The notes below the pieces were generated by a model. The model ran no database searches, had not been told where the DNA came from, and saw only the letters and a list, made by a program, of their open reading frames with translations. DNA of 64,000 nt from Oegoconia quadripuncta (taxonomy: Eukaryota; Arthropoda; Insecta; Lepidoptera; Autostichidae), in contig OX438755.1 in assembly GCA_949316235.1 (NCBI GenBank), positions 18,552,151-18,616,150 of the forward strand, in the 5' to 3' direction. The stretch's first letter is position 1, and the number at the start of each line of letters is the position of its first letter. A program made the position numbers and the translations under genes. This document shows, piece after piece, positions 32,256 to 42,969 of the stretch.

Positions 32256-35200
32256 CTACGCCTTAACTAAACCTATACTATTGATACACCTTTGATGTGC
32301 AACTTTCCCAAGACATTTTGTCAACACGTCAGCTAACAGGTCACTGGACTTAGTGTATTGAAGCACAATCACATTTTCAGATACCTTTTCGCGAATAAAA
32401 TGGTACCTAACATCAATATGTTTCGATCTGCCGTGGTGTATAGGATTATGAGCTAAGTTCTGCGCACTCTGACTGTCACTGCAAATGGTTATACTAGGAT
32501 ATTTAATATCACATACCTCGGATATCAAACGACGTAAGTAAATAGCCTCTTTCGCAGCATCAGTCAACGCCATGTACTCGGCTTCGGTAGAAGACAGCGC
32601 CACTGTAGGCTGCTTCTTCGATGCCCACGAGACAGGTCCATTTGCCAGTTTGAAGCAATAACCTGTGTAGGAACGACGATCATGCACACAGTTCGCAAAA
32701 TCCGCGTCCGTATAACCTACGAGAAGTTCTCCTGTCTTCTTATAAATAATAGAATGATCTATAGTGCCTTTTAGGTACTGAAGTACTCGTTTCGCTGCCA
32801 CCCAATGCGTGCTGTTATATTTGTTGTTATACTGACTAAGGTAGCTAACAGCAAAAGCAATATCAGGTCGAGTATTGACAGCAAGGTACATTAGACAACC
32901 TATTAAATTCAGATAGGCATAATGATTATTCTTACAATCCGAATCCTGAAGAGCACCTATTTTGCTATTCGCCAAGGGAGTGTCGTACTCTTTTGCCTGC
33001 CCTAAATTGAATTTTTCTAGTAGGAATTCAATATATGACTTTTGATTGACTCGTATTTCACCATTTTCCGTTGAGATATTTAATCCCAGATAATATTTCA
33101 GTGGACCTAAATCTTTTAATGTAAAATATTTTTGTAAGTCACACTTGACAGCGTCGAATGACTTTTCATTCTGGTAAAAAACAATGATGTCATCCACATA
33201 GACTGCTAACAGGATTAATTCTGAACCAAGGAGTTTTTTATATACGCATGGTTCAGTAGGTAATCTAATAAAACCTATTTTACTCAACACTTCATTGAGC
33301 TTAATATTCCACGCGCGAGGAGCCTGTTTTAAGCCATACAGGGACTTTTGCAACAGACACACTTTATCTTCGTCACCTTTGCTCTTAAAACCCGGAGGCT
33401 GGTCCATGTAGACTTCTTCTTGAAGATCGCCATTTAAAAAGGCGGTGTCGACGTCTAAGTGTCGCATCTTCAGGCCCATTTCTGCTGCTAAAGCAATCAA
33501 AACGCGTAAGGAGGAATTCCGAATTACCGGAGCGAAGGTTTCATAGTAATCGACACCATGAACTTGATTATAGCCTTTCGCGACAAGTCTAGCTTTATAT
33601 TTGATTATATCGCCATGGGCATTCTTTTTTAATTTGTAAACCCATTTGCATGGTATAACCTTCTTATCTGGCCTATTCACCAGAATCCACGTTTTCTTTT
33701 CCAGCAAGGCCTGGTATTCATCTCTCATAGCATGATACCAATTATCTCTATCTACTGCATTCACCGCTTGTTGATAAGTAGTCGGTTCATCCATTTGAGA
33801 GGATATAGTCTGCATACAAACACAGTTGGCGGCAGTATTGTGGATTTTTCTAGGTCTCAGATTATAGCGTGGTTCTGCAACCTCAACATCAGAATCACTT
33901 TCTTCTAATTGTTCTGGTGACGGGGCAAACCCAAGTTGACTCGGCTCAAAGTCGGCAACAATACTTGGTCCAGGTATCGGATCCTCTCTACTATTTGTTG
34001 TAGAGTCGATCTGTGAACATAAAGGTAAACGTGCCGGTTGTGGCACATCCACCCGTGATTGAGGACTAAGGAATAAGGGTACACGTGCCGGTTTGAGCGC
34101 ACCAGGCGCTAACTGGTATTTGACACCCTTTCCTTTTTCCTCTAAATCCCGGAAAGTGTCTTCAAAGAAAACCACGTCCCTACTTTTGACAAGTCGTCTA
34201 GGATATTTTGCATCTCGGAAGTAATAACTATTGGGATCGTCAGAATAGCCAACAAAAATATGCTCGGTTGCCTTCACGTCCAACTTCTTCCGATTACAAT
34301 CGGGGACATGAATCAGAGCTCGACATCCAAAGACTCTTAAGTGTGATAGGTTCGGCTGTTTACCATACCACAGCTCAAAAGAAGTCTTACCTTCGAGAGC
34401 ACGGTGAGGAGTCCTATTCTTAAGATAGACTGCAGTTTCTGTCGCATCTTGCCAATATGCTGGAGAAAGAGAACTGCCAGAGAGCATAGACCTAGCCTTC
34501 TCTATGATCGTTCTGTTGATCCTTTCAGCGATGGAGTTTTGCTGCGGACTATAGGGCACTGTCGTCTGATGCTGAATTCCTTCCATCTGTAAGTAATTTG
34601 TAAGGTCAGTATTGACATATTCTGTCCCGTTGTCGCTCCTCAACACTTTTATTTTTAATCCCTTTTCTCGCTCCACTAGGGATTTGAAAATACGAAATTT
34701 ATCCTTTACTTCAGCTTTTGAAGAAATAAAGAATGCAAAGATCATACGAGTAAAGTCATCTATGAAAAATAAGACATACTTACTTCCTTGAAAAGACGTC
34801 TCTGATAATGTACAAACGTCAGTATGGACAAGTTCTAAAACTGAAGTTGCCCTTTTATACGGAATCCTTTTGAAAGGCTTCCGACTCAGTTTTCCTACTA
34901 CACAGGCCACACATGGTTCCTTGTCAACTGTTGAATAATCTATGCCTACTACCTGGTCCTTTTTTAAGCGATCCATCCCAATGCGGCATAGGTGACCTAA
35001 ACGTTTATGCCAGAGTTGATACCTGGACACGTCAGAGTGCACATCAAAAGCAGATAATTGACGTGGTACATTGACTGTACAATCTAAAGAATACAGCCCA
35101 CCACAGATCGAACCATGTAGCAAAGAAATACCTGTACAAGAAAAAACACTAGAGTTATAAAAGTTACAACCAGATTTATCAAAAACCACACAAAAACCGT

Positions 35201-36206
35201 TATCAACTGCTTTCTTTACTGAAATAAGATTAGCGTTCAAATTAGGTACATGAACAACGTCACTAATCTTCGTAACCTCATCACACATCGTAATAGAAAT
35301 ATCGCCAACGCCTTCACTGGATAACACCTCTCCATTAGCAATTGTCACTTTGCAGGTGGGATATCCTTTCACGTTCTCCATCCATTCTCGTCTTGAAGTC
35401 ATATGGGCCGACGCCCCAGAATCTATGTACCATTTAGTACTCTCCACGTCACCAATGACATTCAACGCACTTAAAGAGTTTCTATGATTCTCAGATTTCT
35501 TTTTCTTGTCCTTCTTATGGGGACAGTCTGGACTCTTATGGCCTGGCTCCCGACAGTCGTAACAGATAATCTGTTTCTTAGTTTTTGATGAAGATGGCTT
35601 AGATTTCTGATTAGTCCGTGTTTTCAGGGCAGTATCCTGGTTATTCTCTTTTGGTTTATTCAATTCATTCAACAATTTCGTCTTTATCAAGTCAACAGTA
35701 ATTTCTACATTTGAGTTCTCCAATGCCATAACAAGAGGGGCATACTGTGGAGACAAACCTCCAAGAAGAATAGCAGCGATTGAAGCATCTTCTATGATCT
35801 TGCCGATATCGGCAAGGTCGTGGACTGTTGACATAACAGCATTAATGTACATTTCTATATCGTTGAAATCATCTAGACAGTACCTGTACAACTTCCGTTC
35901 GAGGCTTATTCTTCGTCCTAAGCCTTTGTCTTCATACGCAGAGGACAAGGCTTTCCACGCAGCTTTAGCCGTTTCACAAGGTCTGAGAAGGGTGATTGCC
36001 ATACCATCAACTGTGAGACAAATTTTCGATAACGCAATCTGATCGTCACGCAACTTTTTCTCAGCGGTAATTTGACTACCTTCAGGGTATCCGGCAACAG
36101 TTTCCCATAAATTTTCGTGTATTAGGTACATACGCATCTTGAATTTCCAAACACCAAAACCGTCTCTGTTTACTAGCGGTTTTATTGCAGAAATTGAACT
36201 TGACAT
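32256..36206 (-). CDS. Copia gag-pol polyprotein (1316 aa), intact
   Basis: A single uninterrupted frame encodes all retrotransposition functions. An N-terminal Gag region (UBN2-like, about residues 1-200) is followed by a CCHC zinc knuckle (C215, C218, H223, C228) and a protease with DSG at 262-264. The integrase has an HHCC zinc-binding part (H400, H405, C432, C435) and catalytic D463, D525 and E561, the last two separated by 35 residues. The reverse transcriptase has LYGLKQAPRAW at 956-966 and YVDD at 1003-1006. RNase H has D1167, E1208 and D1244. Length and order are normal for Copia. The ATG at 36206 is the first in the frame and opens with MSSSISAIKPL, a usual kind of Gag start. Every catalytic residue I looked for is present, so the element may be active. 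Confidence 0.97.
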   Translation of the reverse strand: MSSSISAIKPLVNRDGFGVWKFKMRMYLIHENLWETVAGYPEGSQITAEKKLRDDQIALSKICLTVDGMAITLLRPCETAKAAWKALSSAYEDKGLGRRISLERKLYRYCLDDFNDIEMYINAVMSTVHDLADIGKIIEDASIAAILLGGLSPQYAPLVMALENSNVEITVDLIKTKLLNELNKPKENNQDTALKTRTNQKSKPSSSKTKKQIICYDCREPGHKSPDCPHKKDKKKKSENHRNSLSALNVIGDVESTKWYIDSGASAHMTSRREWMENVKGYPTCKVTIANGEVLSSEGVGDISITMCDEVTKISDVVHVPNLNANLISVKKAVDNGFCVVFDKSGCNFYNSSVFSCTGISLLHGSICGGLYSLDCTVNVPRQLSAFDVHSDVSRYQLWHKRLGHLCRIGMDRLKKDQVVGIDYSTVDKEPCVACVVGKLSRKPFKRIPYKRATSVLELVHTDVCTLSETSFQGSKYVLFFIDDFTRMIFAFFISSKAEVKDKFRIFKSLVEREKGLKIKVLRSDNGTEYVNTDLTNYLQMEGIQHQTTVPYSPQQNSIAERINRTIIEKARSMLSGSSLSPAYWQDATETAVYLKNRTPHRALEGKTSFELWYGKQPNLSHLRVFGCRALIHVPDCNRKKLDVKATEHIFVGYSDDPNSYYFRDAKYPRRLVKSRDVVFFEDTFRDLEEKGKGVKYQLAPGALKPARVPLFLSPQSRVDVPQPARLPLCSQIDSTTNSREDPIPGPSIVADFEPSQLGFAPSPEQLEESDSDVEVAEPRYNLRPRKIHNTAANCVCMQTISSQMDEPTTYQQAVNAVDRDNWYHAMRDEYQALLEKKTWILVNRPDKKVIPCKWVYKLKKNAHGDIIKYKARLVAKGYNQVHGVDYYETFAPVIRNSSLRVLIALAAEMGLKMRHLDVDTAFLNGDLQEEVYMDQPPGFKSKGDEDKVCLLQKSLYGLKQAPRAWNIKLNEVLSKIGFIRLPTEPCVYKKLLGSELILLAVYVDDIIVFYQNEKSFDAVKCDLQKYFTLKDLGPLKYYLGLNISTENGEIRVNQKSYIEFLLEKFNLGQAKEYDTPLANSKIGALQDSDCKNNHYAYLNLIGCLMYLAVNTRPDIAFAVSYLSQYNNKYNSTHWVAAKRVLQYLKGTIDHSIIYKKTGELLVGYTDADFANCVHDRRSYTGYCFKLANGPVSWASKKQPTVALSSTEAEYMALTDAAKEAIYLRRLISEVCDIKYPSITICSDSQSAQNLAHNPIHHGRSKHIDVRYHFIREKVSENVIVLQYTKSSDLLADVLTKCLGKVAHQRCINSIGLVKA

Positions 36207-36321
36207 TATTTCACAGCTAATATGTCAAAGACGAAAAAATGAAAAATAAGCGAAATTATAATTTTCGCGACTTTCAACAAATATCTTTTACACGCACGTG
36301 TTAAATATTTAGTGTTCTTTA

Positions 36322-36340
36322 CCTTTTCGTGCTGATAACG
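36322..36340 (-). promoter_or_regulatory. Candidate tRNA primer-binding site
   Basis: Minus-strand CGTTATCAGCACGAAAAGG directly follows the 5' LTR, where the primer tRNA must anneal. TATCAG is common in Copia primer sites (often Met tRNA); the tRNA was not identified. Confidence 0.5.
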
Positions 36341-36484
36341 TGTGGGAAAATATAAAGTAAGAACACTAGATGTTTACATGATAAATGTATATTTGGAAGT
36401 GATTGTCACAGTAAAAGCAGATGTTCTATACTAAAAATTCAAAATAAAATAGTTCTAATATGGCCAGTATCACATCTTACAACA
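36341..36484 (-). repeat. Copia 5' LTR
   Basis: Upstream LTR in the direction of transcription, identical by eye to the other copy. It should carry promoter and polyadenylation signals. TTTTATTTTG and TATAG on the minus strand are AT-rich candidates, but no clear TATA box can be named. Confidence 0.97.
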
Positions 36485-36570
36485 AAATGGGAATGTGTAA
36501 CAGTGCCTTAGCTGACGCCACATTGGGAGCACCTAGGAAACTGTATAATTTAGCTAATGTAGAATATTAA

Positions 36571-37160
36571 GCGTTGAGGTTAAGTTTTCTTGTATCACTA
36601 TGAGGGAGACATCTTCTTTATTAAAGAAACCTTCCTTAAAACAAACAGGAAAAGCTTTGTTAGTCTGTTTGTCACCGATTTATGACTAAACCTCTTTCAA
36701 ATCGTAATGAAATTTGGTAGAAAGTTTACATGGGATCTGGAGAACATCATAGGCTACTTTTCACCCTTAAAAAATTCTATTTCGCCTCTAATTCACTAAA
36801 AGAAAAGAAATCACAGAGTGCGGTAAGCAGTGACATTTAATGTGTAAACAGAAGGAGACACGGCAAAAGACTATCAAAAAATATTTAAAATATACTTCTT
36901 AATAAATGTCAGGGTGTTCTATTAGAAAAAGAATAAAGAAAAACGAAAATAGAAACCATGCAGGTTTAACAAAAAAAAAGTAATTGTACGCAGATGAACC
37001 CGTAGGCGGAAAATTAGTATGTGTCCATAAATTCCAATGAGCGTGTTCGCACTCTCTAGTAATTTAGGTACAATCGCGTTCAAAATTGCTGTCATATTCC
37101 AAGTTCAAAGGCTTAAGATTTTGGGAACATTTGAATTTCTTTAGATAAATACCTTTATTG
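36571..37160. other. Unassigned sequence
   Basis: Starts with the 3' trailer of the split LINE. The stretch 36640-36790 weakly resembles the Helitron-like family (TCGTAATGAAATTTGGTAGA). Nothing else recognised. Confidence 0.3.
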
Positions 37161-37385
37161 ACGACCTATTTAGTGCAGTAGTTAGAAAACCGAACTGTTC
37201 AAACCCCGCTATAGGGGCATATATTTGCATGATTAATACAGATAGGTATATTCGTGAGTATGAATGTTTTCACATAGGTATACATGTATTTAATAAAAGA
37301 AAAAATAAAAATTATAAAGTATCATGGATACCAGAGAGTGGAACTAAATGGCCCTGTGTGTATGTCTAAGGATATTTACTTAAGA
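37161..37385 (+). mobile_element. SINE-B copy, strongly diverged
   Basis: Head with TTAGTGCAGTAGTTAG, a damaged B-box region, GGGGCATATATTTGCATGAT and a final GGCCCTGTGTGTATGTCTAA. Confidence 0.6.
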
Positions 37386-37844
37386 AATTGTACTACACAA
37401 TAATGGTACTCAATATTTGCCTTAAATACAATTGGTTTTCGAAAAAATCCAAATCGTTTGAGATGTATGACTGCACTTTTGAACGCCACTGTACCTGCGA
37501 ATCAATGACGATAAGGTTGTAAATTCGCTCATTATTTCCTTTTTAGGGTAATTTTGGAAAAACGGAAGCCTGTATGAATTACTAAGATCTGCTAAACATG
37601 AGTTGTAAAAATTTCCATTTTTTGTGACTACGATTACCGTTAATAGACTTAATTAAGGCCTTTTTCAGTTTTGCCAGGAGAGAGGGGTTGAATGCAGTCC
37701 TCGGAAACACACACACGCTCTAGTGTATCCTGATGTTATTTTTATAGAATGTTATAAAATATTTCTGTCCAATTGTTTTGGAACTTATGGTACATATGTG
37801 ACTGGACTTACAAATAAAGGATTTAGGTTATACCCATACATACC
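37386..37844. other. Unassigned AT-rich sequence
   Basis: No recognisable feature. Confidence 0.3.
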
Positions 37845-38003
37845 AAATAATCAAAGGTTGCATGGAAGAGATCGCTTTCGCCTTCGCTTTTAGGTCGCCA
37901 AAATGTACATTCTATTCTTACCACTTTTCTGAAACTGTATTTTCTTTTCTGTTGTGCAATAAAGTGTATTTGTATTTTATTGTATAAATACAATACAATA
38001 CAG
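37845..38003 (+). mobile_element. LINE-E 3' end
   Basis: ATGGAAGAGATCGCTTTCGC, TGCAATAAAGTGTATTTGTA and a degenerate TATTG tail. Confidence 0.65.
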
Positions 38004-38480
38004 ACATTGGACAGAGATAGATAGATTTATATATCTGTCTCTTCCATGCATTTTCTTAGTAACAAATGACAGAAATCGAATTGTATTCAAAGTAAGTTTT
38101 CAATCCAATCAAAATTACGGAAATTTCAAGATAAAAAAATATTTTCCCACAGATTGTGTACGACGGACACTTCACAAACATTTTTACACGTTTTAATATA
38201 ACTACATATATTTTAAGAGGTACTTAGTGAGAACGACGAAGTTAAATACGGCCACCACAGGGCCGCCATCAAACGACAGGGGGCGAGATAAGCTTATATC
38301 AAACGTGGTGAGTAATGGCGTCGTAGGCCTTTTTGCGAGGTTAAATCCTTGTTATAATCGGGGGTAGTTTCCTTTTTTGTCAAAAAATCTGTCGGAGCAT
38401 TTAATTTACTACACGTTAATGATGATGATTACTTGTTGGATAAAACCTTGAACGTCGTCAGAAGGTCGAAATGCTTATCA
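38004..38480. other. Unassigned; GC-richer 38225-38345
   Basis: The GC-richer part has a donor-like GTG|GTGAGT near 38310 on the plus strand, but no matching acceptor or long frame. Confidence 0.25.
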
Positions 38481-38960
38481 GTAGCCGACTCCCCAAGAAA
38501 TGAGGCTAATATTTTGCAAGTTCAACAACTTTCGGCTGAATTCGGCTATGGTTGTTAGTGGAAAGTTTTTTTTTATACACAAAGGGTTGGTACTTGACCT
38601 CAATCACACCTGATGTTAAGTGAAGATGAGGTCGAATGTTGAAGCGTACTGATCCGGAAACCCCAACACATTTGGGGGACTGGCTATCTTATCTCTGACA
38701 ACCGGAACATAACAATGCTTAACATTGCTGCTTGGCGGCAGATTTAGATAAGATGGTGGTAGCTAGCCAAGCGGACATTTAAAATGCCCTTCCACCAACC
38801 AAACCGAGTACTTAAACATCTACCCCGCTGAGGATGGAACCCGCGACCTGCGAATCATAAACCCAATGTTGTTTACATTGAGCCACGGAGGCGGTCGTGT
38901 TGTTCGTAATCAGGAGTAGAGTCACCAATAAATAAGAATTACACGAATAAATTTCACCCT
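38481..38960. repeat. Repeat family D, split by SINE-A
   Basis: The flanks of the SINE-A (CTTTCGGCTGAATTCGGCTA at the left; TTGTTCGTAATCAGGAG and GAATTACACGAATAAATTTC at the right) also occur together around 58705-58760 and 59340-59420. The element type is unknown. Confidence 0.5.
38566..38894 (-). mobile_element. SINE-A copy, full length
   Basis: Poly-T to head; well conserved, including the B-box region, with a few substitutions. Confidence 0.85.
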
Positions 38961-39520
38961 GTATAGTGTAATAACTAATTCACTAACAGGAAAATTACAT
39001 AATTGATATGTAGATTTTTAATTGATAGGTTTGTGGATCGAATGCGACCGAAAGCGAAAAAAAAAATTATTCCGCGACAATTATAAAATTATTATAAATT
39101 ATAATGGACATTAACGTAAAGATTAACGAAATTTTCATTAACGAAATAGAAATTCTATTCGAAATTACACCTCAAAGTTGTCAAACGTCGATCACTCTTG
39201 TTTAATGAATATTATAAACTCTAAATTAATTAAGTTCATTTTAAATAATTCATCTTCTCTGTACGCAGGTGCCTTTGAATATTATTTACTTGATGTAATT
39301 AAATTTCGAGGAAAGACGGCAAAGAATTTGAGAGGCTCAACATTGTATAAAATTTTCATACAATTTATAACTGAAGTGTGAGGTGTTAATGAATGACTTG
39401 TGATATGGGAAAGTCGATAACAATTCAAGTACTACGAGTGAAATATTATGGCAATATAAGGTTTTTAGTAAGGTTAGTAAGAAGAAATTATACCTGCATA
39501 AGCCATTAGATTAAGCAATT
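38961..39520. other. Unassigned AT-rich sequence
   Basis: No repeat family recognised; a 67-codon plus-strand frame ending at 39381 has no known motif. Confidence 0.3.
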
Positions 39521-39781
39521 AACGACTGTTTGGTGTATTGGTTAACTCTGACTGCTATACCAAAAGGTCGCGGGTTCGAATCCCGCTAGGGGCATATGTT
39601 TGTATGATGAATAAAGAGATTTGATTATGTTTACGAGTTATTGATGTTTTTCATTTAGATATATTTATTTACAAAAAAGGCATTTGTGTAGTTTATCAAC
39701 AATCTATGGTATCCATAATACAAGCCTAGTTGCTTAGTGTGGAACTAGTTGGGGCTGTGTGTATTTGCAAAGATATTTATA
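39521..39781 (+). mobile_element. SINE-B copy, full length
   Basis: Head GACTGTTTGGTGTATTGGTT, intact B-box, body and a TGTGTGTATTTGCAAAG end. Confidence 0.85.
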
Positions 39782-39784
39782 AAG

Positions 39785-40250
39785 GTGAATGTCGTGCCGT
39801 ACCAAGAGCATAGTTTTTAAATTGAAGAGGATGCCATTAGAAGTTCGTGATTAAGTTTGTATGGACGGCCTAGAATCATAATTAAACAACGTGCAGTGCT
39901 ATGATAATGGAAATCGTTGAAGCATTTTCGAAAATATTTAGCTTTTAACACTATATTTTGGTTTAGGTCTGCTTGGGCGATTTAATCATTTATTCAATCA
40001 ATATTGTCGGATGGTTTTTAAATTATCAATTTATAGAAAATTAGTACATAAATTAAATGCGTCATCTTTTATGGACAATGGGTACAAAATTGCCAACAGT
40101 TTTCTAGTGGTTCTAAAATGTGAAAAATCGGAACCAATAGAAAACAAATGGAATTGTACCCGAACGTGTTGTTGATAACAGTTCAAAAATATCAGTGGTT
40201 TTTATTTTGCTTATTTATCCGTAAACACATTATTTCTATTCAATATTTTA
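39785..40250. other. Unassigned AT-rich sequence
   Basis: No recognisable feature. The open frame that enters LINE-G from here (from 40148) is accidental upstream of about 40253. Confidence 0.3.
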
Positions 40251-40252
40251 TC

Positions 40253-40633
40253 GCGTTCCTCTGCATTCGCTATAGCATATTTCATGGGGAGTGTTCTGAA
40301 GAACTGTTCGAGCTAATACCCGCTGCTCAATTTAACCGATACACTTCTCGCCGAAAATTAAATTTCCATCACCTGGATGAGTGGAAGTCTACCACTGTAC
40401 GTTTCTCAAGAAACTTCTTACCACGTACAACCACCCTGTGGAACGGACTTCCGGCAGCGGTATTCCCGAACGAGTACGACATTGGAACCTTCAAGAAACG
40501 AGCCTACACCTTCCTCAAAGGCCGGCAACGCATCTGTGACCCTTTTGGTGTTGCGGGTGTCCATGGGCGGTGGTGATTGCTTTCCATCGGGTGACCCGCA
40601 TGCTAGTTTGCCGCCCTCTCATATAAAAAAAAA
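40253..40633 (+). mobile_element. LINE-G 3' end with ORF2 C terminus
   Basis: 5'-truncated LINE. The last ~107 codons of ORF2 are open to the stop at 40576: [18 protein letters not shown], then [20 protein letters not shown] and [20 protein letters not shown]-rich 3' UTR ends CTCTCATATAAAAAAAAA. Four more copies are at 51852, 58299, 58763 and 59975. Confidence 0.8.
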
Positions 40634-40822
40634 TTAAAATGTTAACCGTAAGACTCCCACAAAAAGCCTCTAAAAATTTGTGTGTATTGCGAATGATGTC
40701 ACTGACCCACCGCGTTATTAATTATAAAGCAATGTACGTACATAAAAAATATATTCGAGCAAAGAAATATATGTCTATTTATCGACATAAAATTCGTTGA
40801 AAGAATACTTTCTACACAGCTT

Positions 40823-41045
40823 CAAAATCAAAATCAAAATCAAAATCAAAAAATGCTTTATTTTGTAGGTACACAGGGTACACTTAAAATAGTCAGATTT
40901 TACATTTTTAAAGCTACTGCTTGTTCAAAAGGCAATTTTCCCCTGAGAAGAACAAGCAAGAAACTCGAGAGGTCGCTCTTTTAAAAAAAGGTTTTTATAT
41001 TACAAAATTATTATTTTATATTATAATATTTCTTCATCTATGAAG
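40823..41045 (-). mobile_element. LINE-R-related 3' end
   Basis: AAAATC-repeat tail, GCTTTATTTTGTAGGTACAC and GAGAAGAACAAGCAAGAAAC on the plus strand. Confidence 0.6.
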
Positions 41046-41336
41046 TATTTCTTTAATGAATTATTACATTGTTTTATGTTAAATATGGTTTACAGAGAGT
41101 GCTATTTTGAAATTTCTGGTAACATATATGCCCATAGGATATTCAATTCAATTTATTTCTTAATAAATATAACATTGCTTCCGAGGACCGAAGCGTTAAC
41201 AATTTATAAAAAATGTCAGCATATTAAATGTTGCATAAGCTAAAATTATACAACAATAGAGATGCTCGCTGCAGCCTGTGGCGGTAGAGATACTCTCTTG
41301 CGTCGTTCCTCCCGCTCGAAGATTCTCTTCCTCCTG

Positions 41337-41608
41337 GACACGATTTGCCATGGCCAACATGGAAATCCTTAAATCGGCTTCGGACTCAGGTCGGCCGCAG
41401 CAAAGATAATCTGTGCAGGTGGGGCTTCTCCGATGGCGGGAGTGATCGATGCGAGTGCGGAGTCTCCCCGCAGACAATGGATCACCTATTGTTTTGATCC
41501 GCATGTCCTGACAGCTGCACCTTTGCCTACCTCCTTAACGCTACAGAGAGTGCTGTTAGAGTGGCTAAGTTTTAGTCCAATAAAATTTGAAACTTGCCTC
41601 GACTCGAA
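41337..41608 (+). pseudogene. LINE-J ORF2 C terminus with stops
   Basis: The frame reads CRWGFSDGGSDRCECGVSPQ, then TMDHLLF, a stop, ACPDSCT, ATESAVRVAKF, a stop, and ends SNKI. It is the cysteine-rich C-terminal domain of a non-LTR ORF2 with two nonsense codons. Same family as 6859-7129. Confidence 0.7.
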
Positions 41609-41609
41609 A

Positions 41610-42495
41610 AGAAGAAAAAGATTCCAGGATACGGCAAAATACCCATAGTAAAGGAAATGTTTTAGGTTAAGTTCCTTTATCGTTTCCTTGGTATTAGATC
41701 AAGCTGCAAACAAAGGAAATAGAAATAACACTATTCACTCAATGTAGTTGGTCAAACAAAAACTTTCCGCCAGACCTACAATGGCCGAGATAGAATCACA
41801 ATTACAATAGCCTACTGAAGGTGTTTCCTACAAAGCTGCTTGTTACCGTATTTGTTCTCTACTAATGAGGGCTAAGGGAAGGTGCTAAGCGATAAGCGTA
41901 ACAATAAGTTTTCGAAACGAATCACTTATCTATGAACGAAAAGCTTTCATTCATAGATAAGTGATAGGAGTTGAATTTTTAACTACGTAAAGAGAAAGGT
42001 GTCTTAAGTTTCATGCCATCTGCCTGTCTCAGATTTAGAAGTTGTTGTTTGCGAGATAGTCCGTGTCCATGTTTGGTGGTAATCGGTGTAGCCCTTAGAC
42101 ATTTCACTTTTAACACAATTGCTTTGTTTACCTGGATGATATTATTAATCGCCTATTCTAAAGGAAACGTAAATATCAGGGAGCCTAATGTAAGGGAGGT
42201 CTTATAAATTTAATGATAAAAAATTCTTATAATTTGTGCATTCTGACTTTTGAAGCTTAATAATGGCATGATATTGTGCAGCAAAAGTTAGTGATGGTGT
42301 ACAAGTGAAGGGACGTGTAAATTAAAGTGCGTAACGGAGCTTTTGGGTTCCCACAAGAAGCCGCCAAAATCTTTTGTAAAGCATTCTGCCGCTTTACTGA
42401 AGAATGACTTGACCGTGACTAGACTCTGCATACGCAAAGTATGTGACGAATTACTTGTTTGACTAAGACTGACTTATAAACTGAAGAAATAAGAG
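41610..42495. other. Unassigned sequence with one strong hairpin
   Basis: Apart from the palindrome at 41921-41966, no repeat family or coding sequence was recognised. Confidence 0.3.
41921..41966. repeat. 46-bp near-perfect palindrome without loop
   Basis: ATCACTTATCTATGAACGAA is followed by AAGCTT and then by the reverse complement of the first block, with one mismatch. The whole segment could extrude as a cruciform. Confidence 0.85.
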
Positions 42496-42496
42496 A

Positions 42497-42567
42497 AATA
42501 AGACATGGCTGTATGGGCTTAGATCCCTTTGCCTTCTCCGAGAGGAGAGAATAAACCAAAAAAAGTA
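42497..42567 (+). mobile_element. LINE-K 3' end fragment
   Basis: TTAGATCCCTTTGCCTTCTC and GAGAATAAACCAAAAAAAG; the reverse-oriented relative is at 13535-13605. Confidence 0.5.
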
Positions 42568-42832
42568 AATATTTATTTCCTGAACAAATTCTAACAATCA
42601 ACATATAAGTGTGGCACACGTAGCGTTTCGAATATCACAGAGCACCCTGTAGAGGCTTAGTTTCAATTCCAGCCACGTGCCACCGGCTTGCCTCCCGCTC
42701 GGCGCAACCGCTAGATAACTAAGTTTTATAACAGGCTTTACTGGATAAGGCCTATACTTTGGACACTTTGCATGAACGTTTTAGATGTTGAAGTTAAACT
42801 GCTAATTTATGAGATTAAAAGTAATGATTTTA

Positions 42833-42960
42833 TGATAGATAGATAGATAAGATGTTTATTTACCAAAAAAGGCCTGTATCGTGGATGCCATAATTTCCAT
42901 TAAAGAAACAATTTCACTGGTCATTTCATTTTATAAGTAACATCTATTAAATTAGACTTA
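42833..42960 (-). mobile_element. Retrotransposon 3' end with TATC tail
   Basis: TATC units and a reversed AATAAACATC signal. The body differs from LINE-M, so this is a separate family. Confidence 0.45.
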
Positions 42961-42969
42961 GGGAGATAG

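Larger units (their letters stand above)
32022..36489 (-). mobile_element. Complete Copia LTR retrotransposon with target duplication
   Basis: Two 144-bp LTRs flank a single gag-pol frame on the minus strand. The pentamer AAATG stands immediately outside both ends (32022-32026 and 36485-36489). LTR ends are TG...CA. The two LTRs look identical by eye. As LTR pairs are identical at integration, this points to a very recent insertion. The internal part has a 134-base leader and an 85-base trailer. Domain order (protease, integrase, reverse transcriptase, RNase H) is that of the Ty1/Copia superfamily. Confidence 0.97.
31868..36570 (+). pseudogene. LINE ORF2 C terminus split by the Copia element
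   Basis: Reading from about 31868 gives a frame with the cysteine-histidine block CNECEIVDDVYHILMEC (spacing C-x2-C-x7-H-x4-C), typical of the last domain of non-LTR ORF2. The frame runs into the Copia insertion at 32026. Omitting the element and one copy of the AAATG duplication, it continues without shift at 36490 and reaches a stop at 36568-36570. Only this end of the LINE is recognisable; the TG microsatellite lies just upstream. Confidence 0.75.

Noticed and set aside
32256..36206. Domesticated host gene from a Copia gag-pol
   Set aside because: Intact LTRs, target duplication, primer site and polypurine tract show an ordinary retrotransposon.
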